A DNA stretch of 64,000 nt from Thereva unica (GCA_949987705.1 OX465286.1:23516396-23580395); one strand, 5' to 3'; positions 1-11,618 are shown, counted from the first letter of the stretch. Program-made: numbers and translations. Notes: generated from the letters alone by a model not told the origin.

Positions 1-2
1 CC

Positions 3-1132
3 ATAAGGGCACTCCAAGCAAACTTGCACCATGCGAAAGGGGGGCATCCTCCACCCTGTGCAAGACTTACGCGGAGAGGCACCTTACCCTTGCTCTAATT
101 CAGGAGCCTTGGGTAACCGATGGTAAAGTCAGAGGACTTACCACTGGCTCAACTAAACTAGTATATGATCGGAGATGCGGGGCGCCTCGCGCTGCCCTTT
201 TAATTGACAATCGTGTCACTCATCTCTCCATTACTAACTTTATTTCCAGAGATCTAGTGGCGATCTCGGTTACGGTTCCCACCGCCAACGGATTCCAAGA
301 AATCGTTCTTGCGTCCGCTTACTTTCCGGGGGATGTAGCAATAGTGCCACCCCAGGAGGTTCAAGATCTCATTGAGTTCTGTCGCAAGACGAACCGGCAA
401 TTCGTCATCGGCTGTGATGCAAATGCTCACCACTCCATCTGGGGGAGTACCGATGTAAACCAAAGGGGTGAGTGTCTTCTAGAATTTCTTGTTATGAATA
501 ACATAGATATTGCAAATAGAGGATGCAAACCCACTTTTATCACTGCTAGTAGAAAGGAGGTGCTGGACCTCACCTTCACGAGCAGGCTTTTATCACTGTC
601 GGATCATCTGCACATTAGATTTTACATTGCGGGCTTTCCACATATCCGCGCCTCCTCTTTGGTTCCTAAGAAAACCAACTGGTCTAAGTTTCAGGGGCTT
701 GTGGCCTCAAAATCAGACCAGCTTGCGGCTTCTATCAGCTCAGTGTATGAACTGGAGAATGCGGCCACGCAGCTTACAGGTGTGCTGATCTCTTCCTACC
801 ATGACAGCAACACTGTCTCTTCCTTTCAGTCGTCGCGAAAAGTGCCCTGGTGGAATGACAGGTTAGCTGCAATGCGTAGAGATGTTAGGAGATTGTTCAA
901 TAGGGCAAAACATACCGGGTATTGGGATGAATATAGGTTCACCCTAACAGCCTACAACAAGGAGTTGAGACGTTCCAAAAGGATTGCCTGGCGGAAACAC
1001 TGTGAGAGCATTCAGACTCTACCAGAGGCGACTAGACTCCAAAAGCTACTTTCTAAAGACTCCTTCAACGGAGTGGGCCTTCTCAAAAAGGAGGATGGCC
1101 CCTACACCTCTAACCATATGAGGAAACCTTAA
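3..1132 (+). pseudogene. LINE ORF2, endonuclease domain
   Basis: This is the N-terminal APE-like endonuclease that nicks target DNA during target-primed reverse transcription. Visible blocks are QANLHHAK near base 20, LIQEPW near 103, GCDANAHHSIWGS near 410 (catalytic D and N), DLTFTS near 570 and SDH near 600. The frame changes once in the G-rich run at about 37-44, then stays open from 44 to the stop at 1130-1132. The linker beyond residue 200 is rich in Arg and Lys and leads toward the RT. Codon use is like the rest of the element. The GTG at 257 is internal to the domain and is not a real start. Confidence 0.85.
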
Positions 1133-2007
1133 GCTACCTGCTCAGAGAGCACTTTCCAGGGTCAATCCTCCAGACCGCTTATCCATTGGATGCTGGGTGT
1201 AGTCATAGGACCATCCCAGACCGCTATTCCCGCAGTCTTTCAGGGAATATCTTCGACCGTGACAAGGTTAAATGGGCAGTGGCCTCTTTTCAACCCTATA
1301 AGTCACCCGGAGGAGACGGAATTTTTCCGGCACTTCTTCAGAAGGGCCTTGATCTGATCCTCAACAACCTGGTCTGCCTCTTTAGAGCCAGCTTCAATTG
1401 GGGATACATTCCAACCATCTGGAGGAAAGTCGTGGTGGTTTTTATCCCGAAACAGGGCAACAGGCCCCTCGAGCTGCCTAAATCGTACAGACCTATCAGC
1501 TTAACCTCTTTTCTTTTGAAAACAATGGAAAGGCTGCTAGACCTTCATATTAGGTGCAAACTGGAGCACTCTCTCCCTCTACATAGTTCCCAGTTCGCTT
1601 ACTCTAAGGGTAAATCAACAGAGGTTGCTTTACACCACCTGGTCAGTAAAATCGAAAAAGCCTTCCTCGCTAAAGAAACGGCCCTATGCGCGTTCCTTGA
1701 CAACGAAGGTGCTTTCGATAACACTGGCTATGATTCTATCTCTAGAGCGCTGGCTCTCAGAAATTTGGATCCTCACACGATTGAGTGGATAAATGCCATG
1801 CTTGCAGATCGTGACATTTCTTCTACCCTAGGTGTCTCCACCATTAGTGTTAAGGCTATTAAGGGGTGCCCTCAAGGTGGAGTCTTATCCCCGTTACTCT
1901 GGTCACTAGTTGTGGATGAACTCTTGATCAAACTATCTGAATCTGGTTTCGATGTCATCGGTTATGCAGATGATCTTGCCATCATTGTCTCTGGGAAGTT
2001 TGACTAG
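1133..2007 (+). pseudogene. LINE ORF2, reverse transcriptase fingers and palm
   Basis: This segment lies in a different frame from the endonuclease and ends at an in-frame TAG (2005-2007) just after the catalytic YADD box (YADDLAIIV, 1963-1989). RT motifs occur in order: KSPGGDGIFPALL near 1300, SYRPISLTSFLLKTME near 1485, FLDNEGAFDN near 1695 (first catalytic Asp) and GCPQGGVLSPLLW near 1865. The spacing is normal for a LINE RT. The TAG and the upstream frameshift mean no full RT can be translated from this copy. Confidence 0.88.
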
Positions 2008-3567
2008 ACCATTACAGAGGTCATGAGAACGGCACTGCGAGAAGTTCAAAGATGGTGTACCAAGGACGGTCTGTCAATCAACCCAAATAAGGCTGTCCTG
2101 GTACCTTTTTCCAAACGCTACAAAGTGGACCTAGGTCCTATCTGTATCCAGAATACCACAGTTGAGTACTCAGACTCAGTCAAATATTTGGGAGTAATTT
2201 TAGACAAGAGGCTGAACTGGAACGCTCAACTTGACTACGTCATCAGCAAAGCCACAAGGGCCATATGGGCCTGCAGAAGGCTTCTGGGTAAGACATGGGG
2301 TCTTACACCACAAATGATGTACTGGATGTACAATACGATCGTAAAACCCATTTTGACTTATGCCGCTATAGTTTGGTGGCCCAAGACTAAACAGGTTACC
2401 TCGATCCTCAAGTGCAGCAAACTGCAACGGCTTGCTTGCCTCTCCATTACCGGAGCTATGCGGACCTGTCCCACAGCTGCAATGGAAGCAATCATTGGAT
2501 TGACCCCATTGCATCTTTTCATATGGAAATCCGCCGCCATAAGTGCCTTGAGACTTCAGATCTCATCCAACTGGCCCCATACGGTCAAAGGACACATGGA
2601 TATCCTTAAAAATATTCCAAGCATTTCCATCTGCCGCGTATCCGACCATATGGTTGGTCAACTGCGATTCCAAAGGAAATTCAGAGCGATTATCCCGGAT
2701 CGCTCTGAGTGGGAGGAAACTATTCTTCCTGGGGATCCAAAACATCTCCACTGGTTTACTGACGGGTCAAAGATGGAACATGGCACAGGGGCTGGTGTCG
2801 CAGGACCCAACTCCAAAGTCTCGATTGCGATGGGTAAGTGGCCCTCTGTTTTCCAGACTGAAATACATGCCATTGCGACCTGCGCTAGGCTCAGCCTTGA
2901 GAAAGGTCTGAAAGGCGCCAATATTAAAATCTTTTCTGACAGCCAAGCTGCCATCAAGGCACTCTCAACGTGGAAGTTTTCTTCCAAAATAGTAGCAGGG
3001 TGTTTTGACGTACTCCAGAGCCTGACCAGAAGAAACGAGGTCTCGCTCTGCTGGGTCCCCGGACACTGGGGTATCGAGGGAAATGAGGCTGCAGACAGCC
3101 TCGCGAGGGAGGGGTCTGAGACTTTGTTCCAGGGTCCAGAACCCTTCTGTGGCATCTCTTGGTCCACCTCCAAGTCCTTGATAGAAGAGTGGATTAAGAG
3201 AATGAACCTAGCCTACTGGGAGTCAGTCCCCGGTCTTAGACAGGCTAAAGATCTTATAAGACCCTTTGCCTTAAGAGGCACTATTACTCTAAACAGAGCG
3301 GATCTAAGGCTGCTGGTGGGATATCTCACTGGCCATGTAGGACTGCGGTACCACCTCCACAACCTAGGACTGTCTCAAGAGACAGAATGCCGACTCTGCT
3401 TGAAAGGCGACGAGACTTCCACACATATTCTTTGTGAATGTCCTGCTCTGATCTGGCTTAGAATAAGAACGTTTATCAGAGAGTTCTTGAGCCCTGCCCA
3501 AGTCCGGTCTTCATCAATTAAAGACCTTCTTGCCTTCATTCGGAAGGCCGATAGTCTGTTCCGCTAG
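2008..3567 (+). pseudogene. LINE ORF2, RT thumb, RNase H and C-terminal knuckle
   Basis: This stretch continues in the same frame as the RT palm after the TAG at 2005 and is open for 514 codons from the first ATG (2023). SVKYLGVILDKRLNW (near 2180) is the RT motif that follows the palm. The RNase H domain begins near 2750 with WFTDGSK and keeps all four acidic positions: D in TDGS, E in QTEIHA (near 2860), D in FSDSQAA (near 2935) and D in GNEAADSLA (near 3085), plus the His of VPGHWG. A C-x2-C...H...C knuckle (CRLC...HILCEC) lies near 3390-3440. Apart from the upstream lesions this half looks well kept. Confidence 0.88.
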
Positions 3568-3648
3568 TGGGGTACGTACACAATAGGCCTAACTTGGCCG
3601 CAGTGTTCACCATATGGGTTGCCCCCTCACTCCTTATAATAATAATAA

Positions 3649-3984
3649 CTTTCATGTTTAGTTATGATGTTATTTTTTTATAATTATTATAATATAAAGT
3701 AGATCAATAATGATCTCTATGTATAATATATAATAAAAGTAAGACTATATGTCTTAATAAGCATGAGAAGTTTTAATAATATATTATAAAATTGAACTAT
3801 ATGGACCATATTATAATTTTCATAACTAACAAATGTGTAGTTATATTATTACTTGTATTAAAGAAGGTGTTATATAAAAAAATCATCAATGATGATAATA
3901 TCATACATTTTTAAAATATGTTATGATATTATTTATGTGTATGTATAATTATCATGTTTTTCATGATGTTGAGATAAGATCATC
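3649..3984. other. AT-rich stretch without recognisable gene
   Basis: This sequence lies between the TAA tail of the I-type LINE and the recognisable gag end of element E0. It is very AT-rich with many TAATAT and ATTATAAT runs, and no ORF or terminal repeat that I can support. It may be E0 sequence too decayed to identify, or an older insertion. Confidence 0.5.
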
Positions 3985-4915
3985 CAGATCATGCACGAGG
4001 CTTGTAATTGAAAATTTTCCATATTTTTAACTTCAACAGAATTTATTCTTGAAATGGATTTATCGACATCCATTGGTTCAGGTAAATTGGGAGAATTTTT
4101 AAAAACTGGGGAATCCAGTGCGACACCATTCACTCTACTAATATTATTTCGGCTTTGATAACTGCGTTGATTACGATTATAATAATTATTGTTATAAGAA
4201 TTGCCATTATTTCGCGAATTTTTATAATTTTGGTCACGATTATTGCAGTTGAAATTATTATTCTTTAGACTATTACCAGTAATATTTTGGTTATTTGTGG
4301 GACGCTCATTATAGGAATTGTTAGGTAAACTTCGCGAATTTCTATTATTAAATTCACTGCGATGTAAACTGTTATTTCTACTGCCGTTATTTTTATTTGG
4401 ATTAAAATAAGCATATTAGTAGAGGATATCCAAAGCACTTTCAAGGGTTGTAGGATTTCTACTAAACATAATGGAGCGCATTGGCTCTGGCAACTTTTCT
4501 TTAAATATTTTCAGACCAGTTTCAAAATTTGCTTTAGCGGTTTGTGTTGCATTAGGCTCATCTTTTATTTTATTATTTAATCTTCTTAATATTGCTTTTA
4601 TCTGATTATAAAGATCTACACTATTCGTATTAAAACTTACACTTCTTAATTCATCGAATATTTGGAAACTTGATTTTTTGTCGCTAAAATTATTAATTAA
4701 CACTGCTTTTATTTCAGACCAAGTCTGTGCATGGTTTTTAATTTCTATCACTTCCCTAGCTTTAAATGTTAATTTACTTTTAATTCTGTTTAATAAAATA
4801 GTTTGACTACTGTTATCGTATTTCAATATTTTTGGTGTAATTACATCTACTAAATCTAGAAATGTAAATAAGTCGTCACCTTGACCATTATATCCGGGCA
4901 AACGTTCGATGTATT

Positions 4916-5480
4916 TACAGAGGGTGGCCAAATTATTATACTCAACTGATTTTTTTGTAATAAAAGTACGAGTACAAGAAAGTTTTGATGGAAAAACTGG
5001 CCCCACAGACAGCAGAATGGTTCCCAGATGGAAATTTCATATTTATGCATGTTTCTGCACCCTGTCACAAGGCCAAATCTATCACCAAATATTTAAAAGA
5101 TAATAATATCAACACTTTGAACTGGCCTGGTAACTCCCCTGACCTGAATCCCATCGAAAATGTGTGGGCAGTCCTTAAAACTGAAATAGCCAAAGAAAAA
5201 ATTGTAACCAATAAAAGTTAGTTGATTGAAAACATAATCAAAGCATGGCACAACACTCCGAAACTGCAACAGGTAGCTGTATCATGCATTGAAAGTATGC
5301 CACGTCGCATCCAAGCTGTAATAGCAGCAAAAGGAGGAGTTACTAAATATAAAAATTTTTTTTTTTATTATTTTTAGTATAGATAAGGAATAAACTGAAG
5401 TTGCAAATGTTCAATTATATAAAATATTACAAAAATACAGAAAATTTTGCTTGAGTATAATAATTTGGCCACCCTCTGTA
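4916..5480 (+). mobile_element. Tc1-like transposon, internally deleted
   Basis: The element is bounded by TA at 4916-4917 and 5479-5480. It has perfect 28-bp terminal inverted repeats that begin CAGAGGGTGGCCAAATTATT (4918 on) with the matching end at 5451-5478. At 565 bp including the TAs it is about a third of a full Tc1 element; the transposase N-terminus is gone. It sits inside E0 gag, and the flanking gag frame is continuous when the element and one TA are removed. Confidence 0.93.
4985..5380 (+). pseudogene. Tc1 transposase C-terminal fragment
   Basis: The fragment is the C-terminal half of the DDE transposase domain that cuts and joins DNA at TA. It contains the block APCHKAK near 5065 and WPGNSPDLNPIENVW near 5125-5170, which holds the second catalytic Asp and the final Glu of the DD34E triad. 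An in-frame TAG at 5219-5221 follows; after it the frame continues through SMPRRIQAVIAAKGG to about 5352. The first catalytic Asp and the helix-turn-helix DNA-binding domain are missing, so the copy is inactive. Confidence 0.9.
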
Positions 5481-5907
5481 AGTGGGTCAATCTCTAACAC
5501 CAAGGAAGGAGTCATCTCTGAAGAATTGTCTGCAGGCATCTGTCTTAACTCGTATTCTGTCTTTTTTTTGGATGTCCTCTAGGAGTTTTTTTTTTTTTTT
5601 TGTGGTAAGATGAAGCTTAGGAGTCACCCTTTGTACTACTAGTCTGTCATGTCATACAAGTCATGGTGCAGTGTATAGTAGTAAGCTTGATATGAAGGAA
5701 AGATGAAATAGGATAGGTTAGGGGTCTGGAGGGTGCATGAGTAGATGTCGATGAACCTTGCGTTTGAACTCTGAGATGTTATATGAGCTCGGAAACACCG
5801 ACTGCGGAAGAGATTCCACAATCGAGTTGTTCTATTTATAAACGAACTACTAAACCGTAATGTGCGTGAAGGGGAGGGTTGTAGCGTGAAGGAGTGAGCC
5901 GAGTTGG

Positions 5908-7206
5908 CTAGTCTTGTGTTGCGGGAAAAAATTGCCGTGTAGGCAGGAGGTTTTTGATTTCAGTGGAGCAGTCGCTATGAAAATAGCGGTAAAACTTGCT
6001 GAGCGCTGCTACATTCCTACTGTGGCTTAAAGAATCGATGCAAAGGGTGCTATCGCCAATGAGTTTGATGGCGCGGTTTTGCACCTTGTCTAGCCAAGCC
6101 AAGGTGGTTTTAGGGGCGCCTGCCCAGATATACGAGTTGTATTCAAGGCGTGGCCGAATGTAGGACTTGTATATTGTAGCCAAGGCAGCTGGATGAAGGA
6201 GAAACTTACATCTCTTAAGGAAGCCGAGGCATTGATACGCTTGTTTGGTGACTTGCAGTATGTGATTATTCCATCTCAGATCGTTGGATAGAGTCACGCC
6301 GAGGATGTTCAGATATGGATCAGCTGTTATAATATCCTCGCCCACTGAAATGGAGGGAAGGTTGGTGCAGGTTTTGTTGGAGAATAGACAGTACTTGGTT
6401 TTGGTTTCATTGAAACCAAATGGGGGTTGGATTCGACGCCATCCAATACTACCTTGATTGAACGGCCAGAAAGAAAGCTCTCAATCCAGTTCCTTAGAAC
6501 TGAATCAATATCAATAGCTTGGAGTTTCGACAGCAGAGCGGGATGCCATACTCTGTCAAAGGCCTTGGAGATATCCAGAGCAACCAGACCAGACTCACCA
6601 AAGCCATGAATGCTTTGGTTGATGTGTTCAGTCAGGCACACAAGAAGGTCGCCAGTAGACTTTTTTTGGTCTTAAGCCGTACTGCCTGTCGTGAATAATT
6701 TGATCTAGATATTTCATTAACCTTCTATTGATTATTGTCTCCATAACTTTGGAGAGAACAGAAGTTATTGATATTGGGCGGTAGTTTAAAGCGTCGCTGG
6801 CTTCACCTTTTTTGGGAATGGGCTGAACATGAGCTAGTTTCCAAGAGTTGGGATAAACTCCGGAGAAATATGACATGGCGAAAAGTTTGCGCAGAGGTTT
6901 AGCCAAGGGTGAGGCACACTTTTTGAGTACCATAGGGGGAATATTATCGGGGCCAGTGGATTTATTGACGTCAAGATCTTTGAGACATTTATACACCTCT
7001 CGTGTCCTGAAGAAAATTCCGTCCATTGAATGGGCATTGCGATCGAGGACCGGTGATGACGTATCAGCTAAAGGTAACGAAGAATTTGAGGCGAACAGAG
7101 ATGCCAGTAAATCGGCCTTGGGTTTGCTTTCTGTTATCACCTCCTTTCCATTAATGAATGGAGGGGTTGAGGAAGAGGTAAAATTCTTCTTAATGGAAGT
7201 TACCAA
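5908..7206 (-). pseudogene. Family A LINE reverse transcriptase, catalytic box deleted
   Basis: Three overlapping frames together make the RT: 7206-6628 (KSTGPDNIPPMVLKK, YRPISITSVLSKVMETII), 6641-6327 (GLVALDISKAFDRVWH, first catalytic Asp) and 6345-5908 (LNILGVTLSNDLRWN, YIRPRLEYNSYIW, thumb). The region near 6415-6345, where the PQGSILSP and FADD motifs should be, is missing: the sequence jumps from the middle palm to the segment after the catalytic box. Compare the + strand copy at 29396, which keeps them. With two frameshifts and the deletion this copy cannot make active RT. Confidence 0.85.
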
Positions 7207-7937
7207 GGACCAGAAGTTTTTGCTGCCTACGTGGGTGTTAAGGATCTTACTTCTCAGTTTGTTGTCAAATGATGCTTTGACCTTCCTGATGATGGAATTA
7301 CAGGAGTTTCTCGACTTGATATACCCACGCCGAAGTGACTCGTTGGGGGAATGTTTGTATGCTCTATAAGCGGCTTCCTTAGCTTAAATTGCGTTCCTAC
7401 ATTCCCCATTGAACCATCTATTTGGCCTAGGCTTTATAGATATGGTAGAATGAGGAATGAACAAACACATTCCTGCCCGTATTATTTTAGTAATACAGGA
7501 AGCGGCATAGTTCGCACTGGCACTGCGGAAACACAAATTCCAGTCTGTGGCTTGAAAAAAGCGTAAAATTCCCAACCAGTTGGCTTTCCCATAGTGCCAG
7601 ACAGTTTTTTTAGGAACTGCGTTGGTTGGAGTAGAAGATGGATATGGGAAATTAGCGCTGACTAGTTTGTGATCCGAGTTACCAAGGGGCGAGCTAACTT
7701 CGACGGAGTATCGAGTTGGATGAGTAGTAAGAAACAGGTCAAGCAGATGGGCACCTTGACCTTCAACGTCCGGAACTCGCGTTGCACAGTTCACGATTTG
7801 GTGCAAATTATTTAGGTCTGCAAAAATCTCGGCGTCTTTGCCAGAAACACTGGTGCCATTAGAGTAATTTAGCCAGTTGACATTATGAACGTTAAAATCA
7901 CCCGCAACAATGATTTCACACTCCGGTGTTTGTTTTG
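7207..7937 (-). pseudogene. Family A LINE endonuclease C-terminal half and linker
   Basis: The endonuclease portion shows VAGDFNVHNVNW (near 7900), HLLDLFLTT (near 7745) and GNSDHKLV (near 7680), matching the C-terminal half of APE-type LINE endonucleases; the N-terminal half is lost to 5' truncation at 7937. A stop near 7384 and frame changes separate it from the linker that leads into the RT. The open frame appears to extend to 8031, but its first 28 codons belong to the E0 gag into which the LINE jumped, so the ORF is a chimaera. Confidence 0.8.
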
Positions 7938-8121
7938 GTCCTCGAGTCTTCTTGCTATTTCGTCCACCTTCACTTTTTTTTATTATCATAAAAGCTTTCA
8001 TGGAGGCTTTTATTATTATTTTTTTTTTCATGAACTTTTAAATTCGTTTGTTTAAGCCACCTTTTTGCTAAATTCATGTTTTGATTATTGAAATTTTGTT
8101 TTTACACTTCTTCAATTCGCG

Positions 8122-8486
8122 AGTTATGTTACCACAATAGAATAGATACAATAATATAATTCTTATAGTAATGTTCCCACATTAAATAATAACGAAAGCA
8201 TAATTCTTTCATTGCTATTAAATTTTTGTTCTGTAAATTTCCACAGAATTTGTCTGGACGGTTTCCGCCGATCCAATTTCTCTCTTCAAGAAAGTTCATA
8301 GTCAGCAAATGATTGTAATAAATTTTACCTTAGAAATATTCAAATAAGCTTTTAGACTTCACTTACAGTTGTTCATTCAAATCGTTAACTTGTATCGTTA
8401 AAAGTAAAGAATCATTTTGATAAAATAAATTTATTATTTTGAAGTGTTTATTTTTTTTCTGTTTTGGCGCAACCCAAAACTTAACT
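8122..8486 (+). repeat. E1 5' LTR
   Basis: 365 bp, starting AGTTATG and ending TTAACT, so the ends carry a short inverted repeat AGTTA/TAACT. It is nearly identical to 11259-11618; the extra ACAAT near 8150 accounts for the 5-bp length difference. Its last T is also the first base of the primer binding site. Confidence 0.93.
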
Positions 8487-8503
8487 GGCGCAGTCGGTAG
8501 GAT
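8486..8503 (+). promoter_or_regulatory. E1 primer binding site, tRNA-Ser type
   Basis: TGGCGCAGTCGGTAGGAT directly follows the 5' LTR. This motif is the serine-tRNA-type PBS of 17.6/297-like errantiviruses. E0 and E2 carry the same core on the - strand. Confidence 0.85.
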
Positions 8504-9143
8504 CCGGTAACGATCCTTAAATTTTATTGAAATAATATCGACGGTTTATCGATAGATAATTTCAAATCCATCGACGGATTATCGGTGAGAAAAACATTCG
8601 TAAAGTGCGATTAGTGAAAAGTGTAAAGGAAGCCCGAGTTAAGCAACATCGACTGAATAATGAAGCTGCTACGAGGGATTTTTCCAGTAAAACATCGAGG
8701 GAATATCGATTTTTATCACACAACTAAAGGATCGAAGAATTTCAACCCGTAATACCGGAAAACGATGAAGGAAGTTTTGTTTGTTATACTGTAAGTCAAA
8801 TTTTGGATTTTTACTTTCCTATATTTTCTATCCCTTCCTAATCCTTATAAATATAATTTAAATATATTAAATACATTTTAAATAAATATATATTAAATGA
8901 AGAAGAATTTTGAATTGTTTTTATTAAGTGAATTAATTAAATACAACAAGATATATTAAATAAAGAAAAATATTTTGAATTTTGAATTTTATTGAGTGAA
9001 TTAAACAAATATAGAATTTTTTTTATTGAGTGAATTAATTAATAAAAAGTGCATAAAAAGCATAGGAATTGAAATTAAGTGAAATTAATTGAAATTTTAA
9101 ATAGAGTAAACGAAAGGAATTTTTTTTGTTTTTCGGAAAATTA
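8487..9143 (+). other. E1 untranslated leader
   Basis: AT-rich leader between PBS and gag with no supported ORF. Near 8820-9120 there are tandem-like ATTAAATA and GAATTAATT motifs. Long AT-rich leaders before gag are common in this group. Confidence 0.6.
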
Positions 9144-10358
9144 ATGAGTAAAGATAAGAAGCAAGGTAAATCGAGAACCTTGCCTTATAACATAAAAGGT
9201 CTTATATTAAATAATTTGTTTAGTCTTGGTAGCCGGGAAAACTTAGGCGAATTAGACGATATTTTAGAAGAAAACTTGGAGGAAAATTTAAGTGGAATAG
9301 AAGATAATTTTGAATCGGGTAAAACAAGTGATTTAAGTGAATTTTCAAATATGCCAAATCATACAGATTTGCCCCACTCCGGTGGTAGTCCACCTCAGGC
9401 CCAAAATTCAAGCGTCGCAAGCAATAACATTGCAATATCAGATATGGCCAGTGGAGTGTTTAAAACATTAAGAATTCCCGATGCGGTTAAAGATCTCCCA
9501 AGTTTTGACGGAAACCCCCGACTCTTGCATGATTTTATCCGCAATGTAGAGGAAATTTTGTTTCTGGTTAGTGAAGCGAACGGAACAACATACGGTCGCA
9601 TTCTAATTCGAGCAATTCGCAATAAAATCGTTGGCCCTGCCAATGAAGTTTTAAACATGTATGGCACTCTATTAGAATGGAGTTGCATAAAGGGAAATTT
9701 AGTCCTCCACTATTCAGATAAGAGGAATGAAACCTCTCTCATTCGTGATCTACACACACTAAAACAATTAGATAAAACGGTAGAAAAATTCTACAGTCAA
9801 ATTATCGAGATTCAAGCTGCCATGTTCAATCATTTGCAAATTCACGAAACTCAAACAAACGTAATTATTGCAAAAGAAAGCCTTTTCAGGGAAATGTGTC
9901 TTAACGCATTTTTAACAGGACTACGAGAACCCTTAGGCTCAACAATACGAGCCATGCGTCCCGACTCTTTAGCAGTTGCATTCTCTTACTGCATTAAAGA
10001 GCAAAATATTTATTACGCCAAAAGTGATCGTACCCATTTTGGTAACAGTTTTTAGAGAAAAGACGAACAAAATAAAATACGTCAAACACCGCAATTTTAC
10101 CAAGTAAATTATCAAAATAGACCACCCTTCCGAACACATCAACCCTTTTTACATCAGAGACCATTTGTACCACAACAAAGAGCCCCTGTACAACAGCATT
10201 TCTTTTCTCCACAACAAAGACCATTTTCTCAACAAACTAGACAACGACCTTTCTCACAACAGCAAAGACAATTTTTTCCACAACATAGACCTTTTAATTC
10301 AAACGTCTTTGGAGAAATCCAACAAGAGACCCCCCATTTCTCTTCATACACTTTATAG
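9144..10358 (+). pseudogene. E1 gag with one in-frame stop
   Basis: Gag, the capsid/nucleocapsid precursor. I chose ATG 9144 (MSKDKK); the open frame itself starts a little earlier. The N-terminal ~100 residues are acidic and low in complexity. The conserved core follows: FKTLRIPDAVKDLPSFDGN near 9460, LHDFIRNVEEI near 9530, VEKFYSQIIEIQ near 9785 and CLNAFLTGLREPLGSTIRAM near 9898. A TAG at 10053-10055 interrupts the frame, which then continues in phase through a Gln/Arg/Phe-rich, nucleic-acid-binding-like tail (PQQRPFS repeats) to a stop at 10356-10358. There is no Cys-His knuckle, as in other errantiviral gags. Confidence 0.85.
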
Positions 10359-11249
10359 GAATAAACAACGTCGTACAGTTCATTTACCTGAATACTCGGA
10401 ACAAATTATCATAAGCATTTTCAAAAAATACCTTCCATGTAATAAAGTCACTGCAGTGCTTACCGACGATAATACCTTCAAACTCGTCCAAGATGTATAC
10501 TCGAAACTATGTTACATATTATTCCACTCCCAATAAACCAAACCTTAACAATTGACATAAAACCGTATATCATCCACAATACCCAAAAAATCCAATATTT
10601 CGACTTACCCTGTCAGAAAATAGAAAATATCTTCTACTGCAAAGAATCTAGATACCAGGAAACAACCAGCGATTCTACATGTATTGGGAAACTTCTTATA
10701 AATAAACCAGTTCTATGTCATCTAACTGAAAGATCGGTAACATCAGAAATCAGCCAACCTGAGCCAAATTATCTACTCTTGATGAATATACCAGAGACAG
10801 TCATCAAGCCTTCATGTGGTTCCAGCTTCAATCTAAAAGGGACACACCTCTTACGAATAAAAAATTGCACAGTCCAGATAAATAACATCGATTACACCGA
10901 CGATATGGGCACATATTGGGACGAAATTCACATATATCCCACTGTCCTACAACAAGTAAACTATTCATCATTGACAGAAGACCTAAGATTGCGGAAACTA
11001 AGAATTAACAGTGTTAACGATAGGAAAGAAATAGAACTGCTAGCCATAAAAACGAGGAAAAGGGACATCATAACAACCTAGACGCTAGGAATTAGCAGCA
11101 TCATTATCATCATTGAACTACTTTACCTGTACCGCAAATCAACCAAAAAGGATCATCCAGTCATCTGCAACATTCCTCAACGTCCATCAGAAGAACCCAC
11201 AGAAGGAAGACGTGAAATGCAGCTCTTTTGGCCCTCGCTGCATTCTTAA
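10359..11249 (+). pseudogene. E1 env, C-terminal part
   Basis: This is the C-terminal portion of an envelope glycoprotein of the errantivirus type (related to baculovirus F proteins by family knowledge). The first part (10359-10536) is in a different frame from the main part (10509-11081), so a frameshift lies near 10520. Visible features are a Cys pair CQKIENIFYC near 10610, further Cys residues CIGK, CHLTE, PSCGSSF and NCTVQINN, then a TAG at 11079-11081. After the stop the same frame encodes a hydrophobic segment (ISSIIIIIELLYLY near 11095-11135) followed by a basic cytoplasmic tail ending at 11247-11249. The signal peptide and fusion half are missing with pol. It cannot make an envelope. 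Confidence 0.75.
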
Positions 11250-11258
11250 GGAGGGAGG
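11248..11258 (+). promoter_or_regulatory. E1 polypurine tract
   Basis: AAGGAGGGAGG lies immediately before the 3' LTR and is the expected primer for plus-strand DNA synthesis. Confidence 0.85.
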
Positions 11259-11618
11259 AGTTATGTTACCACAATAGAATAGATAATATAATTCTTATAG
11301 TAATGTTCCCACATTAAATAATAACGTAAGCATAATTCTTTCATTGCTATTAAATTTTTGTTCTGTAAATTTCCATAGAATTTGTCTGGACGGTTTCCGC
11401 CGATCCAATTTCTCTCTTCAAGAAAGTTCATAGTCAGCAAATGATTGTAATAAATTTTACCTTAGAAATATTCAAATAAGCTTTTAGACTTCACTTACAG
11501 TTGTTCATTCAAATCGTTAACTTGTATCGTTAAAAGTAAAGAATCATTTTGATAAAATAAATTTATTATTTTGAAGTGTTTATTTTTTTTCTGTTTTGGC
11601 CCAACCCAAAACTTAACT
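11259..11618 (+). repeat. E1 3' LTR
   Basis: 360 bp, AGTTATG to TTAACT, matching the 5' LTR except for a 5-bp deletion and a few substitutions (for example GGCC in place of GGCG near 11599). The duplicated target CGCG follows at 11619-11622. Confidence 0.93.

Larger units (their letters stand above)
1..3648 (+). mobile_element. I-type non-LTR retrotransposon, 5' end outside window, decayed
   Basis: The region encodes, in order, an APE-type endonuclease, a reverse transcriptase, an RNase H and a C-terminal Cys/His knuckle, the ORF2 order of I-type LINEs. It ends without a poly(A) tail in (TAA)4 at 3637-3648; TAA-type 3' tails are known from the Drosophila I factor. The reading frame is broken by a frameshift in the G run at about 37-44, another near 1133 and an in-frame TAG at 2005-2007, so this copy is dead. 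ORF1 and the 5' UTR would lie left of base 1. The clade call rests on RNase H presence and the TAA tail; no alignment was run. Confidence 0.85.
5583..7937 (-). mobile_element. Jockey-superfamily LINE (family A), 5'-truncated
   Basis: On the - strand this carries the end of an endonuclease, an RT and a 3' UTR ending in poly(A), seen as a T run at 5586-5601. It is flanked by 9-bp imperfect target duplications GTCCTCTAG (5574-5582) and GTCCTCGAG (7938-7946). It is inserted in E0 gag. Two other copies of the family are on the + strand (about 28780-32172 and 29394-30596) and share the 3' UTR GACTAGTAGTACAAAGGGTG motif (as TGTACTACTAGTC near 5634). Confidence 0.85.
3985..8031 (-). pseudogene. E0 gag, interrupted by a LINE and a Tc1 element
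   Basis: Gag of an errantivirus-like element, the structural protein of the particle. The coding pieces are 8031-7947 (28 codons from ATG, Lys-rich), 5573-5481, 4915-4416 and, after an in-frame stop near 4415, on to about 3985. The core includes YIERLPGYNG near 4900 and GLKIFKEKLPEPMRSIMFS near 4500, which resembles the end of the conserved gag core of 17.6/297-type elements. The tail (about 4140-4400) is Asn-rich, as in E2 gag, and ends with PEPMDVD near 4065. Removing the LINE with one 9-bp duplication, and the Tc1 with one TA, restores the frame on each side. It cannot encode a functional protein as it stands. Confidence 0.75.
8122..11618 (+). mobile_element. Errantivirus-like element E1 with both LTRs, pol deleted
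   Basis: A complete LTR-to-LTR element: 5' LTR 8122-8486, PBS, leader, gag, env remnant, polypurine tract, 3' LTR 11259-11618. Target duplications CGCG flank it (8118-8121 and 11619-11622). The LTRs differ by one 5-bp indel and a few substitutions, so insertion was fairly recent. Only about 2.77 kb lies between the LTRs, and no protease, RT, RNase H or integrase is present. It lies in the leader of E0 in the opposite orientation to that element. The element could move only if proteins came from a relative. Confidence 0.92.

Noticed and set aside
2658..3173. 171-codon - strand frame
   Set aside because: Antisense shadow of the RNase H region of the I-type LINE.
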